Positions 7,483 through 16,009 of a stretch of 18,752 nucleotides of DNA are shown here, piece by piece. The stretch spans positions 1-18,752 of the forward strand of contig JAOHKR010000014.1 of the NCBI GenBank assembly GCA_028101445.1, in the 5' to 3' direction. Below the pieces are notes generated by a model that was given only the letters and a program-made list of their open reading frames with translations, did no database searches and had not been told where the DNA came from. A program made the position numbers and the translations under genes. Within the stretch, counting starts at the first letter, position 1. Each line of letters begins with the position of its first letter. The DNA comes from Candidatus Pelagibacter sp. (GTDB lineage Bacteria > Pseudomonadota > Alphaproteobacteria > Pelagibacterales > Pelagibacteraceae).

Positions 7483-8697
7483 ATGGCAAAAATAAAAGTA
7501 AAAAACCCAGTTGTTGAGCTAGATGGTGATGAAATGACTAGAATTATATGGTCATTTATAAAAGACAAGCTTATCAAGCCTTATCTTGAGATAGACCTAA
7601 AATATTATGATTTAGGTATGGAAAGTAGAGATAAAACTGATGACCAAATAACAATTGATGCTGCAAATGCCATTAAACAATTTGGAGTAGGTGTTAAATG
7701 TGCAACTATAACTCCTGATGAAGCTAGAGTTGAAGAATTTAAATTAAAAAAGATGTGGAGATCACCTAATGGAACAATTCGAAATATATTGGGTGGAACA
7801 GTTTTTAGAGAACCTATCATTTGTAAAAATGTTCCAAAATTAGTTCCTGGATGGACACAGCCAATAGTAATTGGAAGACATGCATTTGGAGATCAATATC
7901 GCGCAACTGATTTTTTAATACCTGGTGAAGGTAAAATGGAAGTTAAGTGGACTTCGAAAGATGGTAAAGATAAAAAAGAATTTGAAGTATTTAACTTTAC
8001 TGGCCCTGGTATCGCTTTATCAATGTATAATTTAGATGACTCTATTAAAAATTTTGCTAGAGCTTGTATGAATTATGGGTTGGAAAGAAAATGGCCTGTA
8101 TATTTATCAACTAAAAATACAATTTTAAAAGCCTATGACGGAAGATTTAAGGATTTATTTCAAGAAGTTTTTGAAAATGAATTCAAAGATAAATTCGATA
8201 GAGACTCCATCACATACGAACATAGGCTGATTGATGATATGGTTGCTTGCGCGATGAAATGGAGCGGTGGTTATGTTTGGGCTTGTAAAAACTATGATGG
8301 AGATGTTCAATCAGATACAGTGGCTCAAGGTTTTGGTTCTTTAGGTTTAATGACAAGTGTTTTAATGACTCCAGATGGTAAAACAGTTGAGTCAGAAGCT
8401 GCTCATGGAACTGTTACTAGACATTATAGAATGCATCAACAAGGCAAAGAAACTTCGACGAACCCTATTGCTTCAATCTTTGCTTGGACCAGGGGGCTTG
8501 CCCATAGAGGTAAATTAGACAATAATGATGAACTAATTAAATTTGCTTCAACTTTAGAAAAAGTTTGTGTTGAAACTGTAGAAAGCGGATCTATGACAAA
8601 GGATCTAGCAATACTAATTGATAAATCAGCAAAATATTTAACCACAAATCAATTTTTAGAAGCAATAGATAGTAATCTTAAAAAAAAACTTAACTAA
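7483..8697 (+). CDS. icd: Isocitrate dehydrogenase, NADP-dependent, eukaryote-like type
   Basis: A 404-residue enzyme of the TCA cycle that oxidatively decarboxylates isocitrate to 2-oxoglutarate. It belongs to the dimeric subfamily that includes mitochondrial and cytosolic IDH1/IDH2, common in alphaproteobacteria. The N-terminal [12 protein letters not shown], the substrate loop SPNGTIR (94-100), Tyr139 (DQYRATDF), Lys210 and the metal ligands Asp250 and Asp273 are all present. Arg312-His313 in [13 protein letters not shown] corresponds to the pair that binds the NADP 2'-phosphate in human IDH1, supporting NADP specificity. It is the only plus-strand gene here. Its last 8 bases overlap the 3' end of alaS on the other strand, leaving no room for a terminator between them. 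Confidence 0.97.
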   Translation: MAKIKVKNPVVELDGDEMTRIIWSFIKDKLIKPYLEIDLKYYDLGMESRDKTDDQITIDAANAIKQFGVGVKCATITPDEARVEEFKLKKMWRSPNGTIRNILGGTVFREPIICKNVPKLVPGWTQPIVIGRHAFGDQYRATDFLIPGEGKMEVKWTSKDGKDKKEFEVFNFTGPGIALSMYNLDDSIKNFARACMNYGLERKWPVYLSTKNTILKAYDGRFKDLFQEVFENEFKDKFDRDSITYEHRLIDDMVACAMKWSGGYVWACKNYDGDVQSDTVAQGFGSLGLMTSVLMTPDGKTVESEAAHGTVTRHYRMHQQGKETSTNPIASIFAWTRGLAHRGKLDNNDELIKFASTLEKVCVETVESGSMTKDLAILIDKSAKYLTTNQFLEAIDSNLKKKLN

Positions 8698-11365
8698 TCT
8701 TTTTTAATACAGCTTTAGACGCTTCTTCAATTTTATTTTCATTATCACCCCCTGCTTGAGCAAAATCTTTTCTTCCACCACCACCTTTACCTCCCAAAAT
8801 AGAAGCTGCTAATTTAACTAACTCTACAGCGTCAAATTTTTTAATTAAATCTTTCGTTACACCAACTGAAACACCTACTTTGCCATCAAGTGTAGAAAAA
8901 ACAATCAGAACCCCTTTTTTAATATCTTTTTTCCCTACATCAACAATTGTTCTTAACTCTTTTGAAGGTAAGTTTTTTATCGTTTGATATCGAAATATAA
9001 AATCACTAACTTTATTATCTTTAATAATATTTTTATTTTTATCTTTAACGATATTTGCTACATTAGCCTGATCTAATTGTTTTTTTAAATCTTTTAAATT
9101 TTCAGAACTACTTAAATCAGTTTTATAATTTGGTTTGATTTTTAAGTTCTCTAATTCTTTTTTTATATCTTTAATTTCTTCAATAAGTTTATTTTCTTGG
9201 GTGAATTTAGTTTGCTTTAGATTTTTTTCATACTTTTCAAGTTGCTCAGCTCTTAAAGCTTCTACACGTCTTACACCTGAGGCTATTGATGACTGGCTTA
9301 TTATTTTAAATTTTCCTATTTCCTTTGTATTGGCTACATGTGTCCCTCCACATAATTCTGTTGAAAAATATTTATTATTTTCATTTCCCATTGATAAAAC
9401 ACGCACTTCATCACCATATTTTTCTCCAAATAATGCTAGGGCACCATTATCTACAGCTTCTTTAGGGGTCATTATTCGAGTTTTTACATCAGTAGAATTA
9501 GAAACCATATCATTTACTAAATTTTCAATTTTAGTTATTTCGCTTTTCTCAATCGGTTTATTATGACTGAAATCAAACCTTAGTTTTTCTGGGCTAACTA
9601 AGGAACCTTTTTGAGTAACATGCTTACCTAAAGTTCTTCTTAAGGCTTCATGTAATAAATGAGTAGCAGAGTGATATGCCTTAGCATCTTTTCTTCTTTT
9701 TACATCTATTTCTAAATTAACATTATCACCCACTTTTATTGAACCTTTTGAGACTTTTCCAACGTGTACATGAAGATCGCCCATTTTTTTTTGTGTATCT
9801 AAAACATTGATTTTTCCTGTTGATGTTTCAATCACACCCTGATCTCCGACTTGACCACCAGATTCAGCATAAAAAGGAGTTTGATTTGTAATTAATTCTA
9901 CTTCGTCACCTTCTTTAGCTTCTTCAATGAATTCTTTTCCTTTTGAAATTTTTAAAACCACACCTTCAGCTTTGTTAAATTCATAACCTAAAAATTCTGT
10001 AGGATTTAACTCTTCTCGGATTTTAAACCATTTTTCTTCTAAAGATTTATCGCCTGAACCTTTCCAGTTTGCTCTTGCTAAAGCTTTGCTTTTTTCCATC
10101 TCTGTATCAAAACTTTTAATATCAATCTTAATATTTCTAGTTCTTAAAATATCAGCCGTTAAATCAAGTGGAAATCCATACGTATCATAAAGTTTAAATG
10201 CAATATCTCCAGGGAGTATTTTATTCTTAACTTTGCCTAAATTTTCATCAAGAATTTTTATTCCTCTTTCAAGAAGGGAAGAAAACTTTTCTTCTTCATT
10301 TTTAAGTGTCTCTATTATTAAATCTTTTCCTTGAGAAAGTTCGGGGTAACTATTTTTCATTTCATTTAATAAAACATCAAATAATTTATAAAATATTGGT
10401 TCCTTTCTACCTAAGGTATGGGCATGTCTCATTCCTCTTCTCATAATTCTTCTTAAAACATATCCTCTTCCTTCATTGGATGGTAGAATACCTTCAGCAA
10501 TTAAAAAACTACTTGCTCTTAAGTGATCTGCAATCACTCTGTGGCTTGCTATAGTTTTATTATCAATTGGCGATTTTAAAATTTCGGATGATGCTTCCAT
10601 AATTTTTTTGAAATGGTCAATGTTATAATTATCATGGGTATTCTGTAATACTGCTGTCATTCTTTCTAAGCCCATACCAGTATCGACAGATGGTTTTGGT
10701 AAATTAATTCTTTTTTCTTTTGAAATTTGTTCGTACTGCATAAATACGAGATTCCATATTTCTATAAATCTATCCCCATCCTCATCCGGGCTCCCTGGAG
10801 GTCCTCCTTTTAACTTATCTCCATGATCATAAAATATTTCTGAGCATGGTCCACAAGGTCCTGTGTCTCCCATTGACCAAAAATTATCTGATGTAGAAAT
10901 CTTTATTATTTTATCGTCACTTAATCCTGCTATTTTTTTCCAAAGATCAAAAGACTCATTATCTTCGTGATAGACTGTGACTAAGAGTTTTTCCTTTGGT
11001 AGTCCAAACTCTTTAGTTAATAAGTTCCATGCATGTATTATTGCTTGCTCCTTAAAATAATCACCAAATGAGAAATTGCCTAACATTTCAAAAAAAGTAT
11101 GATGTCTTGGTGTGTATCCAACATTTTCAAGGTCGTTATGTTTTCCACCAGCTCTTACACATTTTTGTGCTGTTGTTGCAGTTTTAAATGGTTTTTTTTC
11201 CAACCCGGTAAATACATTTTTAAATTGAACCATGCCCGAATTAGTGAACATAAGTGTTGGATCGTTATTTGGAACTAAATTACTTGACTCTACAATTTGA
11301 TGATTGTTTTTTTTAAAATATTCAAGAAATTTTTTTCTTACATCAGTCAGCAAAATTTGGCTCAT
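8690..11365 (-). CDS. alaS: Alanyl-tRNA synthetase
   Basis: An 891-residue enzyme (E. coli 876) that charges tRNA-Ala and edits mischarged serine. The class II aminoacylation domain covers about 1-245, with [45 protein letters not shown] and [10 protein letters not shown]. The tRNA-recognition region follows to about 460. The editing domain carries the zinc ligands His565, His569, Cys672 (CGGTH) and His676. A helical stretch (about 700-770) leads to the C-terminal DHHA1 domain with [16 protein letters not shown] (858-873). All domains are present and in order. The gene starts 36 bases after the DUF779 gene and ends overlapping icd convergently by 8 bases. Confidence 0.98.
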   Translation of the reverse strand: MSQILLTDVRKKFLEYFKKNNHQIVESSNLVPNNDPTLMFTNSGMVQFKNVFTGLEKKPFKTATTAQKCVRAGGKHNDLENVGYTPRHHTFFEMLGNFSFGDYFKEQAIIHAWNLLTKEFGLPKEKLLVTVYHEDNESFDLWKKIAGLSDDKIIKISTSDNFWSMGDTGPCGPCSEIFYDHGDKLKGGPPGSPDEDGDRFIEIWNLVFMQYEQISKEKRINLPKPSVDTGMGLERMTAVLQNTHDNYNIDHFKKIMEASSEILKSPIDNKTIASHRVIADHLRASSFLIAEGILPSNEGRGYVLRRIMRRGMRHAHTLGRKEPIFYKLFDVLLNEMKNSYPELSQGKDLIIETLKNEEEKFSSLLERGIKILDENLGKVKNKILPGDIAFKLYDTYGFPLDLTADILRTRNIKIDIKSFDTEMEKSKALARANWKGSGDKSLEEKWFKIREELNPTEFLGYEFNKAEGVVLKISKGKEFIEEAKEGDEVELITNQTPFYAESGGQVGDQGVIETSTGKINVLDTQKKMGDLHVHVGKVSKGSIKVGDNVNLEIDVKRRKDAKAYHSATHLLHEALRRTLGKHVTQKGSLVSPEKLRFDFSHNKPIEKSEITKIENLVNDMVSNSTDVKTRIMTPKEAVDNGALALFGEKYGDEVRVLSMGNENNKYFSTELCGGTHVANTKEIGKFKIISQSSIASGVRRVEALRAEQLEKYEKNLKQTKFTQENKLIEEIKDIKKELENLKIKPNYKTDLSSSENLKDLKKQLDQANVANIVKDKNKNIIKDNKVSDFIFRYQTIKNLPSKELRTIVDVGKKDIKKGVLIVFSTLDGKVGVSVGVTKDLIKKFDAVELVKLAASILGGKGGGGRKDFAQAGGDNENKIEEASKAVLKKIS

Positions 11366-11370
11366 GCTCT

Positions 11371-11400
11371 ATTAGATACAGATATTTTTTAAGTTGTCTA
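11371..11400 (-). promoter_or_regulatory. Possible alaS promoter, near-leaderless
   Basis: In the short gap between the DUF779 gene and alaS, TAGACA (11395-11400) and TCTAAT (11371-11376) on the minus strand are 18 bases apart; each differs from the sigma-70 consensus at one position. The second box ends five bases before the alaS ATG, so transcription would begin at about the start codon and give a leaderless or nearly leaderless mRNA. The match could be chance, and alaS could instead be read through from the upstream pair. Confidence 0.3.
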
Positions 11401-11401
11401 T

Positions 11402-11779
11402 TCAGTTTTTTTCGTCTTCTATAAGACAAATCTCTGACTTTGTGAGAAATCTTCTTCCTGTTCCATTATCCAGTGAAAACATCCCGCCAATGCCCTTTAC
11501 AGCGTCTATAGTAAGATTTGTATGTTTCCATTTATCATGCTGGTCTTCGTTCATATAAAATGGAGTTCCATCAATTTCACCTAATTTTATATCACTATTT
11601 CCCACCATATACTCTTTAGCAGGATAGCACATTGGAGCACTACCATCGCAGCAGCCCCCAGATTGATGAAACAAAAGATCGTTTCCATGCACCTCTTTTA
11701 GATCACTCAGAAGTTTTTTTGCTGATAATGTTGCTTTAACTTTCATATTTGTATGGCCCGCGAGTCTATCACGGGCCAT
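11402..11779 (-). CDS. DUF779 protein, partner of aldehyde dehydrogenase
   Basis: A protein of up to 125 residues of the DUF779 family (PF05610), whose molecular role is not known to me. The family hallmark HQSGGCCDGSAPMC is present (residues 38-51) with Cys43, Cys44 and Cys51, followed by a C-terminal region with GGMFSLDNGTGRRFLTKSEIC. DUF779 genes are often found next to AcoD/AldB-type aldehyde dehydrogenases, and here the gene follows one after 13 bases. The cysteine cluster suggests metal or thiol chemistry, perhaps in aldehyde handling or maintenance of the dehydrogenase; that is inference. The start is uncertain: the ATG at 11777-11779 lies inside a GC-rich hairpin, while a second ATG at 11744-11746 (Met12) would place the hairpin in the leader and fits the usual family N-terminus beginning near KVKAT. 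Confidence 0.85.
   Translation of the reverse strand: MARDRLAGHTNMKVKATLSAKKLLSDLKEVHGNDLLFHQSGGCCDGSAPMCYPAKEYMVGNSDIKLGEIDGTPFYMNEDQHDKWKHTNLTIDAVKGIGGMFSLDNGTGRRFLTKSEICLIEDEKN
11753..11779 (-). repeat. GC-rich perfect inverted repeat at the DUF779 start
   Basis: ATGGCCCG (11753-11760) and CGGGCCAT (11772-11779) are perfect inverted arms of 8 bases around an 11-base loop. The stem is rich in G and C inside very AT-rich DNA, so it is a stable structure in the RNA. It sits between the aldehyde dehydrogenase stop and the second possible start of the DUF779 gene. No T-run follows on either strand, so it is not a simple intrinsic terminator; an mRNA-processing or translation-control hairpin is more likely. 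Confidence 0.7.
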
Positions 11780-11792
11780 TATAATATAAGGC

Positions 11793-13346
11793 TTAAAAGA
11801 AACCTAATTTTTTCTCACTGTAAGACACGTGTAAATTTTTCACTTGTCTGTAATGATTTAACATCATTTTGTGAGTTTCTCTTCCAATACCAGATTGTTT
11901 GTATCCGCCAAATGCAGCATGTGCAGGGTAAGCATGATAACAATTTGTCCAAACTCTACCTGCTTGTATTCCTCTACCCATTCTGTATGCAACGTTTCCA
12001 TCTCTAGTCCAAACACCTGCGCCTAATCCGTAAAGAGTATCATTAGCTATCTCCAATGCTTCTTTTTCATCTTTAAACTTAGTAACCGAAACTACTGGTC
12101 CAAAGATTTCCTCTTGGAATACTCGCATATTGTTTTTACCTTCAAAAATAGTTGGTTGGATATAATTACCTTTTTCTAAACCACTATTTAATTTAGCAAC
12201 AGATCCTCCACAAAGAACTTTGGCACCTTCTTTCTTACCTAAGTCTAGATAAGATTTTATTTTTTCCATTTGTTCTAGCGAAGCTTGTGCTCCAATCATT
12301 GTTTCCATTTTCAAAGGATTGTCTTGTGTAACAGCTTTTGTTCTCTTAATGGCTCTTTCCATAAATCTATCATAAATAGACTCTTGAATTAAAGCTCTAC
12401 TAGGACAAGTACATACTTCTCCTTGGTTAAGAGCGAACATTGTGAAGCCTTCTAAACATTTATCAAAGAAGTCATCATCTTTAGACAAAACATCTTCAAA
12501 GAAAATATTAGGAGATTTTCCTCCTAATTCCAAAGTGATTGGAATTAAGTTTTGAGATGCATACTGCATGATTAAACGTCCAGTAGTAGTTTCACCGGTA
12601 AAAGCAATCTTTCTAATTCTTTTAGAAGATGCTAAAGGTTTACCTGCTTCAAGACCATAACCGCTAACAATGTTTAATACACCTGCAGGCAATAAATCAC
12701 CAATAAGTTCCATTAAAAGAAGTATTGATGCTGGTGTTTGCTCAGCTGGTTTTAAAACTACGCAATTCCCAGCAGCTAAAGCTGGTGCTAGTTTCCATGT
12801 AGCCATTAAAAGTGGAAAGTTCCAAGGTATAATTTGTCCAACTACACCAAGTGGTTCAGGTACATGATAAGAATATTCTTCGTTACTTATCTCACCAATA
12901 GAACCTTCTTCCGCTCTTATTACTCCTGCAAAATATCTCCAATGATCTACTACTAAAGGTAAATCAGCAGCCATACATTCTCTTATTGGCTTACCATTAT
13001 CTAAACATTCTGCTGTTGCTAAAAGATTAAGATTTTTTTCAATGACGTCAGCAATCTTTAAGAGAATATTTGATCTCTCACCGATTGATGTTTTACCCCA
13101 TGCAGGAAATGCTGCGTGAGCTGCGTCTAAAGCAAAATCGACATCTTTTTCATTCGATCGTGGCACCTTACAGATAACTTCATTAGTGATAGGAGAAGTA
13201 TTATCAAAATACTTTCCAGATTTAGGTTCTACAAATTTACCGTTTATGTAGTTTCCATATTTAGATTTGAATGGAAATTTAACCTTCAAATGAGAGGTAT
13301 CTAGTGATGATGACACTTTCGAGCTTGTTGCTTGTTGTGTACTCAT
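11793..13346 (-). CDS. Aldehyde dehydrogenase, AcoD/AldB/ExaC type
   Basis: A 517-residue NAD(P)-dependent aldehyde dehydrogenase, slightly longer than the usual 500-506 because of a Ser/Thr-rich N-terminus. It would oxidise short aldehydes such as acetaldehyde to the acid. The fold is complete: PWNFP with Asn176, the cofactor motif FTGETTTGR (249-257), general base Glu273 (LELGGKSPN) and nucleophile Cys312 in [11 protein letters not shown]. This last motif and the C-terminal [19 protein letters not shown] are typical of the AcoD/ExaC acetaldehyde group. Upstream there is a run of five G bases five bases before the ATG, a strong ribosome binding site in a window where most genes have none, suggesting high or controlled expression. 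A DUF779 gene follows by 13 bases. The physiological aldehyde cannot be read from the sequence. Confidence 0.93.
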   Translation of the reverse strand: MSTQQATSSKVSSSLDTSHLKVKFPFKSKYGNYINGKFVEPKSGKYFDNTSPITNEVICKVPRSNEKDVDFALDAAHAAFPAWGKTSIGERSNILLKIADVIEKNLNLLATAECLDNGKPIRECMAADLPLVVDHWRYFAGVIRAEEGSIGEISNEEYSYHVPEPLGVVGQIIPWNFPLLMATWKLAPALAAGNCVVLKPAEQTPASILLLMELIGDLLPAGVLNIVSGYGLEAGKPLASSKRIRKIAFTGETTTGRLIMQYASQNLIPITLELGGKSPNIFFEDVLSKDDDFFDKCLEGFTMFALNQGEVCTCPSRALIQESIYDRFMERAIKRTKAVTQDNPLKMETMIGAQASLEQMEKIKSYLDLGKKEGAKVLCGGSVAKLNSGLEKGNYIQPTIFEGKNNMRVFQEEIFGPVVSVTKFKDEKEALEIANDTLYGLGAGVWTRDGNVAYRMGRGIQAGRVWTNCYHAYPAHAAFGGYKQSGIGRETHKMMLNHYRQVKNLHVSYSEKKLGFF

Positions 13347-13350
13347 TTTT

Positions 13351-13357
13351 CCCCCTT
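13351..13357 (-). promoter_or_regulatory. Strong Shine-Dalgarno of the aldehyde dehydrogenase
   Basis: On the minus strand AAGGGGG ends four bases before the aldehyde dehydrogenase ATG. It is far stronger than anything in front of the other genes here, apart from AAGGA before recA, and it fixes the start codon. Confidence 0.8.
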
Positions 13358-13393
13358 TTGTTTTAGTTGTTAATTAAAACCAATCTGAACAGC

Positions 13394-13399
13394 ATTGTA
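13394..13399 (-). promoter_or_regulatory. Possible -10 box of the aldehyde dehydrogenase gene
   Basis: TACAAT on the minus strand matches TATAAT at five of six positions and would start transcription near 13387, giving a leader of about 40 bases. No good -35 box lies 16-18 bases upstream, as expected for an activator-dependent promoter. The palindrome at 13421-13438 would then be centred near -42. Confidence 0.35.
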
Positions 13400-13420
13400 C
13401 ATATATATTTTTTTTAAATT

Positions 13421-13438
13421 TATTTGGTGTACCAAATA
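13421..13438. promoter_or_regulatory. 18-bp palindrome, candidate operator for aldehyde dehydrogenase
   Basis: TATTTGGTGTACCAAATA consists of perfect 8-base arms around a 2-base centre. It lies in the gap between recA and the aldehyde dehydrogenase, about 75-92 bases upstream of that start codon and clear of the recA terminator. The symmetry and size fit the binding site of a dimeric regulator. I do not recognise which regulator family it belongs to. Confidence 0.5.
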
Positions 13439-13462
13439 TAGTGTTCATCAATTTATAGTTGT

Positions 13463-13500
13463 AAAAAAGGGATGAACGGGGAGATTTTACTCTCCCCGTT
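13463..13500 (-). terminator. Intrinsic terminator after recA
   Basis: Perfect 10-base arms AACGGGGAGA (13475-13484) and TCTCCCCGTT (13491-13500) enclose a 6-base loop. In the direction of recA transcription the stem begins 17 bases after the recA stop and is followed, after six bases, by a run of six T. The T-run is a little far from the stem but the GC-rich stem is strong. It separates recA from the aldehyde dehydrogenase unit. Confidence 0.78.
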
Positions 13501-13517
13501 AAATGATGGCAGAAGAT

Positions 13518-14630
13518 TTATTTATCTTCTTTATCTTCTTTATCTTCGCTAATTTTTTCGTTTGGTGAAGGATTTCCTTCTAACTCTTTAGTTATAGCAG
13601 CGGCTTTATCTCGTATTATTTTTTCAATTTCTACTGCTACTTCAGGATTTTTCTGTAAGTAAGTCTTAGCATTTTCTCTGCCTTGACCTATTTTTTCACC
13701 TTTATAAGCATACCAAGCGCCTGATTTTTCTACTACGCCTGCTTTTGCTCCAAGATCTATTAATTCACCTAATTTACTTATTCCTTTTCCGTACATTAAG
13801 TCGAATTCTACAACTTTAAATGGCGGCGCAACCTTGTTTTTAATTACTTTAACTCTAGTTGAGTTTCCAATAATTTCATCTTTTTCTTTAATTGCTCCTA
13901 TTCTTCTAATATCCATTCTTACGGAAGAATAAAATTTAAGTGCATTTCCACCTGATGTTGTTTCTGGGTTTCCAAACATTACACCAATCTTCATTCTAAT
14001 TTGGTTTATGAATATCACCATAGTGTTAGACTTAGATACAGATCCAGTTAATTTTCTTAAAGCCTGGCTCATAAGTCTTGATTGTAAGCCAACATGATGG
14101 TCACCCATTTCACCTTCTAGTTCAGCTTTTGGAGTTAATGCTGCTACAGAATCTACTACTAACACTGAAATTGAACCCGACTTGATAAGTGTGTCAGTTA
14201 TTTCTAAAGCTTGTTCACCTGTATCTGGTTGTGAAATTAGTAATTCTTCAGTCTTAACACCTAATTTTTTTGCATAAATTGGATCCATTGCATGCTCAGC
14301 ATCTACAAAAGCGCATATACCACCAGCTTTCTGAGCTTCTGCAACAACTTGAAGTGCTAATGTCGTTTTTCCTGATGACTCTGGACCATATATCTCAATA
14401 ATTCTCCCTTTTGGTAAACCACCTATTCCCAGTGCTATATCCAAGCTTAGTGAACCAGTTGAAACCGCTTCTATGTCTAAAGCTTGTTGTTGACCAAGTC
14501 TCATTACTGATCCTTTACCAAAGTTTTGGTCTATTTGACTGATTGCAGCGTCTAGAGACTTGTTTTTTTCCTTTAATTCTTTCTCTTTTTTATCGTCTGT
14601 TTTTACGATTTTTAAGTTATTTTTTGTCAT
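13518..14630 (-). CDS. recA: Recombinase RecA
   Basis: A 370-residue RecA (E. coli 353), which forms filaments on single-stranded DNA, drives homologous pairing and stimulates self-cleavage of LexA-type repressors. Walker A is GPESSGKT (82-89); the catalytic Glu112 lies in [10 protein letters not shown], Walker B in [10 protein letters not shown]; the DNA-binding loops appear as [14 protein letters not shown] and [10 protein letters not shown]. The N-terminus is about 15 residues longer than in E. coli and very Lys/Glu-rich. The C-terminus ends in an acidic tail with three copies of Glu-Asp-Lys. AAGGA lies six bases before the ATG. The gene has its own upstream region with a candidate operator and a terminator downstream, so it is probably transcribed alone. 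Confidence 0.98.
   Translation of the reverse strand: MTKNNLKIVKTDDKKEKELKEKNKSLDAAISQIDQNFGKGSVMRLGQQQALDIEAVSTGSLSLDIALGIGGLPKGRIIEIYGPESSGKTTLALQVVAEAQKAGGICAFVDAEHAMDPIYAKKLGVKTEELLISQPDTGEQALEITDTLIKSGSISVLVVDSVAALTPKAELEGEMGDHHVGLQSRLMSQALRKLTGSVSKSNTMVIFINQIRMKIGVMFGNPETTSGGNALKFYSSVRMDIRRIGAIKEKDEIIGNSTRVKVIKNKVAPPFKVVEFDLMYGKGISKLGELIDLGAKAGVVEKSGAWYAYKGEKIGQGRENAKTYLQKNPEVAVEIEKIIRDKAAAITKELEGNPSPNEKISEDKEDKEDK
13521..13547 (-). repeat. Three perfect 9-base repeats in the recA tail
   Basis: TTTATCTTC occurs three times without gaps at 13521-13529, 13530-13538 and 13539-13547. On the coding strand it encodes Glu-Asp-Lys three times just before the recA stop. Because the unit is 9 bases, copy changes would keep the frame and only alter the length of the acidic tail. 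Confidence 0.9.
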
Positions 14631-14656
14631 TTTTATCCTTTTTTGTTGTTCGAATC

Positions 14657-14683
14657 GTTATACTAAATGTACACATTTTGTTC
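14657..14683 (-). promoter_or_regulatory. recA promoter with candidate SOS-like operator
   Basis: On the minus strand TATAAC (14657-14662) is a plausible -10 box. Just upstream lies a palindrome, AAATGT-AC-ACATTT on the plus strand (14665-14678), which would sit between the -10 and -35 positions, a repressor-type location. It overlaps GAAC-N7-GTAC (minus strand, 14683 to 14669), one base away from the alphaproteobacterial LexA box GAAC-N7-GAAC. Whether this organism has LexA cannot be seen here. Confidence 0.38.
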
Positions 14684-14719
14684 TTTTTTTCAACTGCTTA
14701 AATATTCTAAAAAAAACAG

Positions 14720-16009
14720 CTATTTTAGAGATTTAATTGAAAGTGATCCTGATTGCATAGCTAGTTCAAATTGAGAAACGATAAAGTCTCTTTCAGCTTT
14801 AGCAAAGGCGATTCTAGCATCTAGTAATAAGCTTCTTGATTGAATTACTTCCAATGTTGTTCTTGTATTGCCAGAGTCATATTCTAAGGTAATTCCTTCA
14901 TTAGCTATTTCGGCGGCTTTTAGTTGGGCTTTTGTTGCTTGGAGAACACCTTTTGTTGACTGATATTTAGACCAAGAATTTGAAGTCTCTGTTGTTATTT
15001 TATTTTTCATATCTTGAAATATCAATTGGTAGCGTTGCTTATTAAAAGTAGATTTTTTAATTGAAGATATATTTTCACCACCCTTAATTAAGGGCCAAGA
15101 AATAGTAGCTTTAACTGTTTCTTGATCAATTTCGTCAATTGTAGAGCTAAAATCTTTGTTTTCTGTTTTAGAGTAATTTATTGAAGCTGTTGGAGATAAT
15201 CTAGATTTTTCTATATTTAAGTCCTTTGAAGCTATCTCATAATCCAGTTGAGCAATTAAAAGATCGGTATTGTTAAGGTTGGCTAATTTAATAGACTCAT
15301 CTAGTGTGTTAGGTAAAACCAAAATGGCTTCTTCACTTAAATTTTTGTAAATTGGCGCTTTATCACCAATTATTCTTTCAAAGTTATTTTGAGTAGCCAA
15401 AAGTTCTGTTTTAGCTTTAATTAGGTTTGCTTTAGCTCCAGCAAGTGAAGACTCCGATTGAGCTAAATCAGTTAAGGTAATTTCTCCTTTTTGAAGCCTT
15501 GCGTTATCTGACTCTACTTGTCTTTCAAATAAATCAACATTTGATAAATTAAAATTATTACTTTTTGACTTAAATATTAAATCAAAATATGCTGAAGCAG
15601 AATCAATAATAGTTTGTTGAGTGACTTTTTTTAAAGATAGATTTGCTTTTTGTATTTCTAATTCAGATTTTTTAAAAGTATTTAATCCTTTGAAGCCTGA
15701 AAAAATTTTTTGCTCAATAGAAATAGATTTACTTTCGGAATCAGAATTAGTATCTGTTAAACTAGATCCGTTTTGATTGGTTCTATTAGTAGATGTAGTA
15801 CTACTTTGATTTCCAGAAATAGATATACTTGGTAAAAATTCACTTCTAGAAATATTTTTACTTTGTTTAGCAGACTCAAAGACTTTTTTTTCGGCATTTA
15901 ACTGTAAATTATTTTTTAAAGCTCTGTCTATATAAAATTTTAAATTATCTTCAGCTTGAAGATTAGAAAAAATTAAAGAAATTATTAATGTTGAAATTAT
16001 TTTTTTCAT
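14720..16009 (-). CDS. TolC-family outer membrane channel protein
   Basis: A 429-residue outer membrane efflux protein of the TolC family, the exit duct for tripartite drug pumps and type I secretion. A signal peptide (about 1-19, ending Leu-Gln-Ala before Glu-Asp) sends it to the periplasm. The mature protein shows two OEP repeats of long helices broken by beta strands: strand 1 PSISISGN and strand 2 KSISIEQKIFSGF near the N-terminus, and SPTASINYSKTE and KATISWPLIKGG in the second repeat. Between strands 1 and 2 there is a Ser/Thr/Asn-rich segment (about 68-95) that should face outward. No pump or membrane-fusion gene lies in the window. It begins directly after the stop of the kinase gene (TAAATG). 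Confidence 0.9.
   Translation of the reverse strand: MKKIISTLIISLIFSNLQAEDNLKFYIDRALKNNLQLNAEKKVFESAKQSKNISRSEFLPSISISGNQSSTTSTNRTNQNGSSLTDTNSDSESKSISIEQKIFSGFKGLNTFKKSELEIQKANLSLKKVTQQTIIDSASAYFDLIFKSKSNNFNLSNVDLFERQVESDNARLQKGEITLTDLAQSESSLAGAKANLIKAKTELLATQNNFERIIGDKAPIYKNLSEEAILVLPNTLDESIKLANLNNTDLLIAQLDYEIASKDLNIEKSRLSPTASINYSKTENKDFSSTIDEIDQETVKATISWPLIKGGENISSIKKSTFNKQRYQLIFQDMKNKITTETSNSWSKYQSTKGVLQATKAQLKAAEIANEGITLEYDSGNTRTTLEVIQSRSLLLDARIAFAKAERDFIVSQFELAMQSGSLSIKSLK

Noticed and set aside
9135..9566. Open frame of 143 residues on the plus strand
   Set aside because: It is antisense to the alaS editing domain, which is clearly coding, and its translation looks like chance Ser/Phe-rich sequence.
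11753..11779. Intrinsic terminator between the aldehyde dehydrogenase and the DUF779 gene
   Set aside because: The stem is strong but neither side has a T-run in the correct place; the structure is listed as an inverted repeat instead.
11753..12007. Plus-strand frame starting in the hairpin, whose first residues resemble those of the DUF779 protein
   Set aside because: The similarity (Met-Ala-Arg at both starts) is only the consequence of the inverted repeat. The rest is antisense to the aldehyde dehydrogenase and has no family features.
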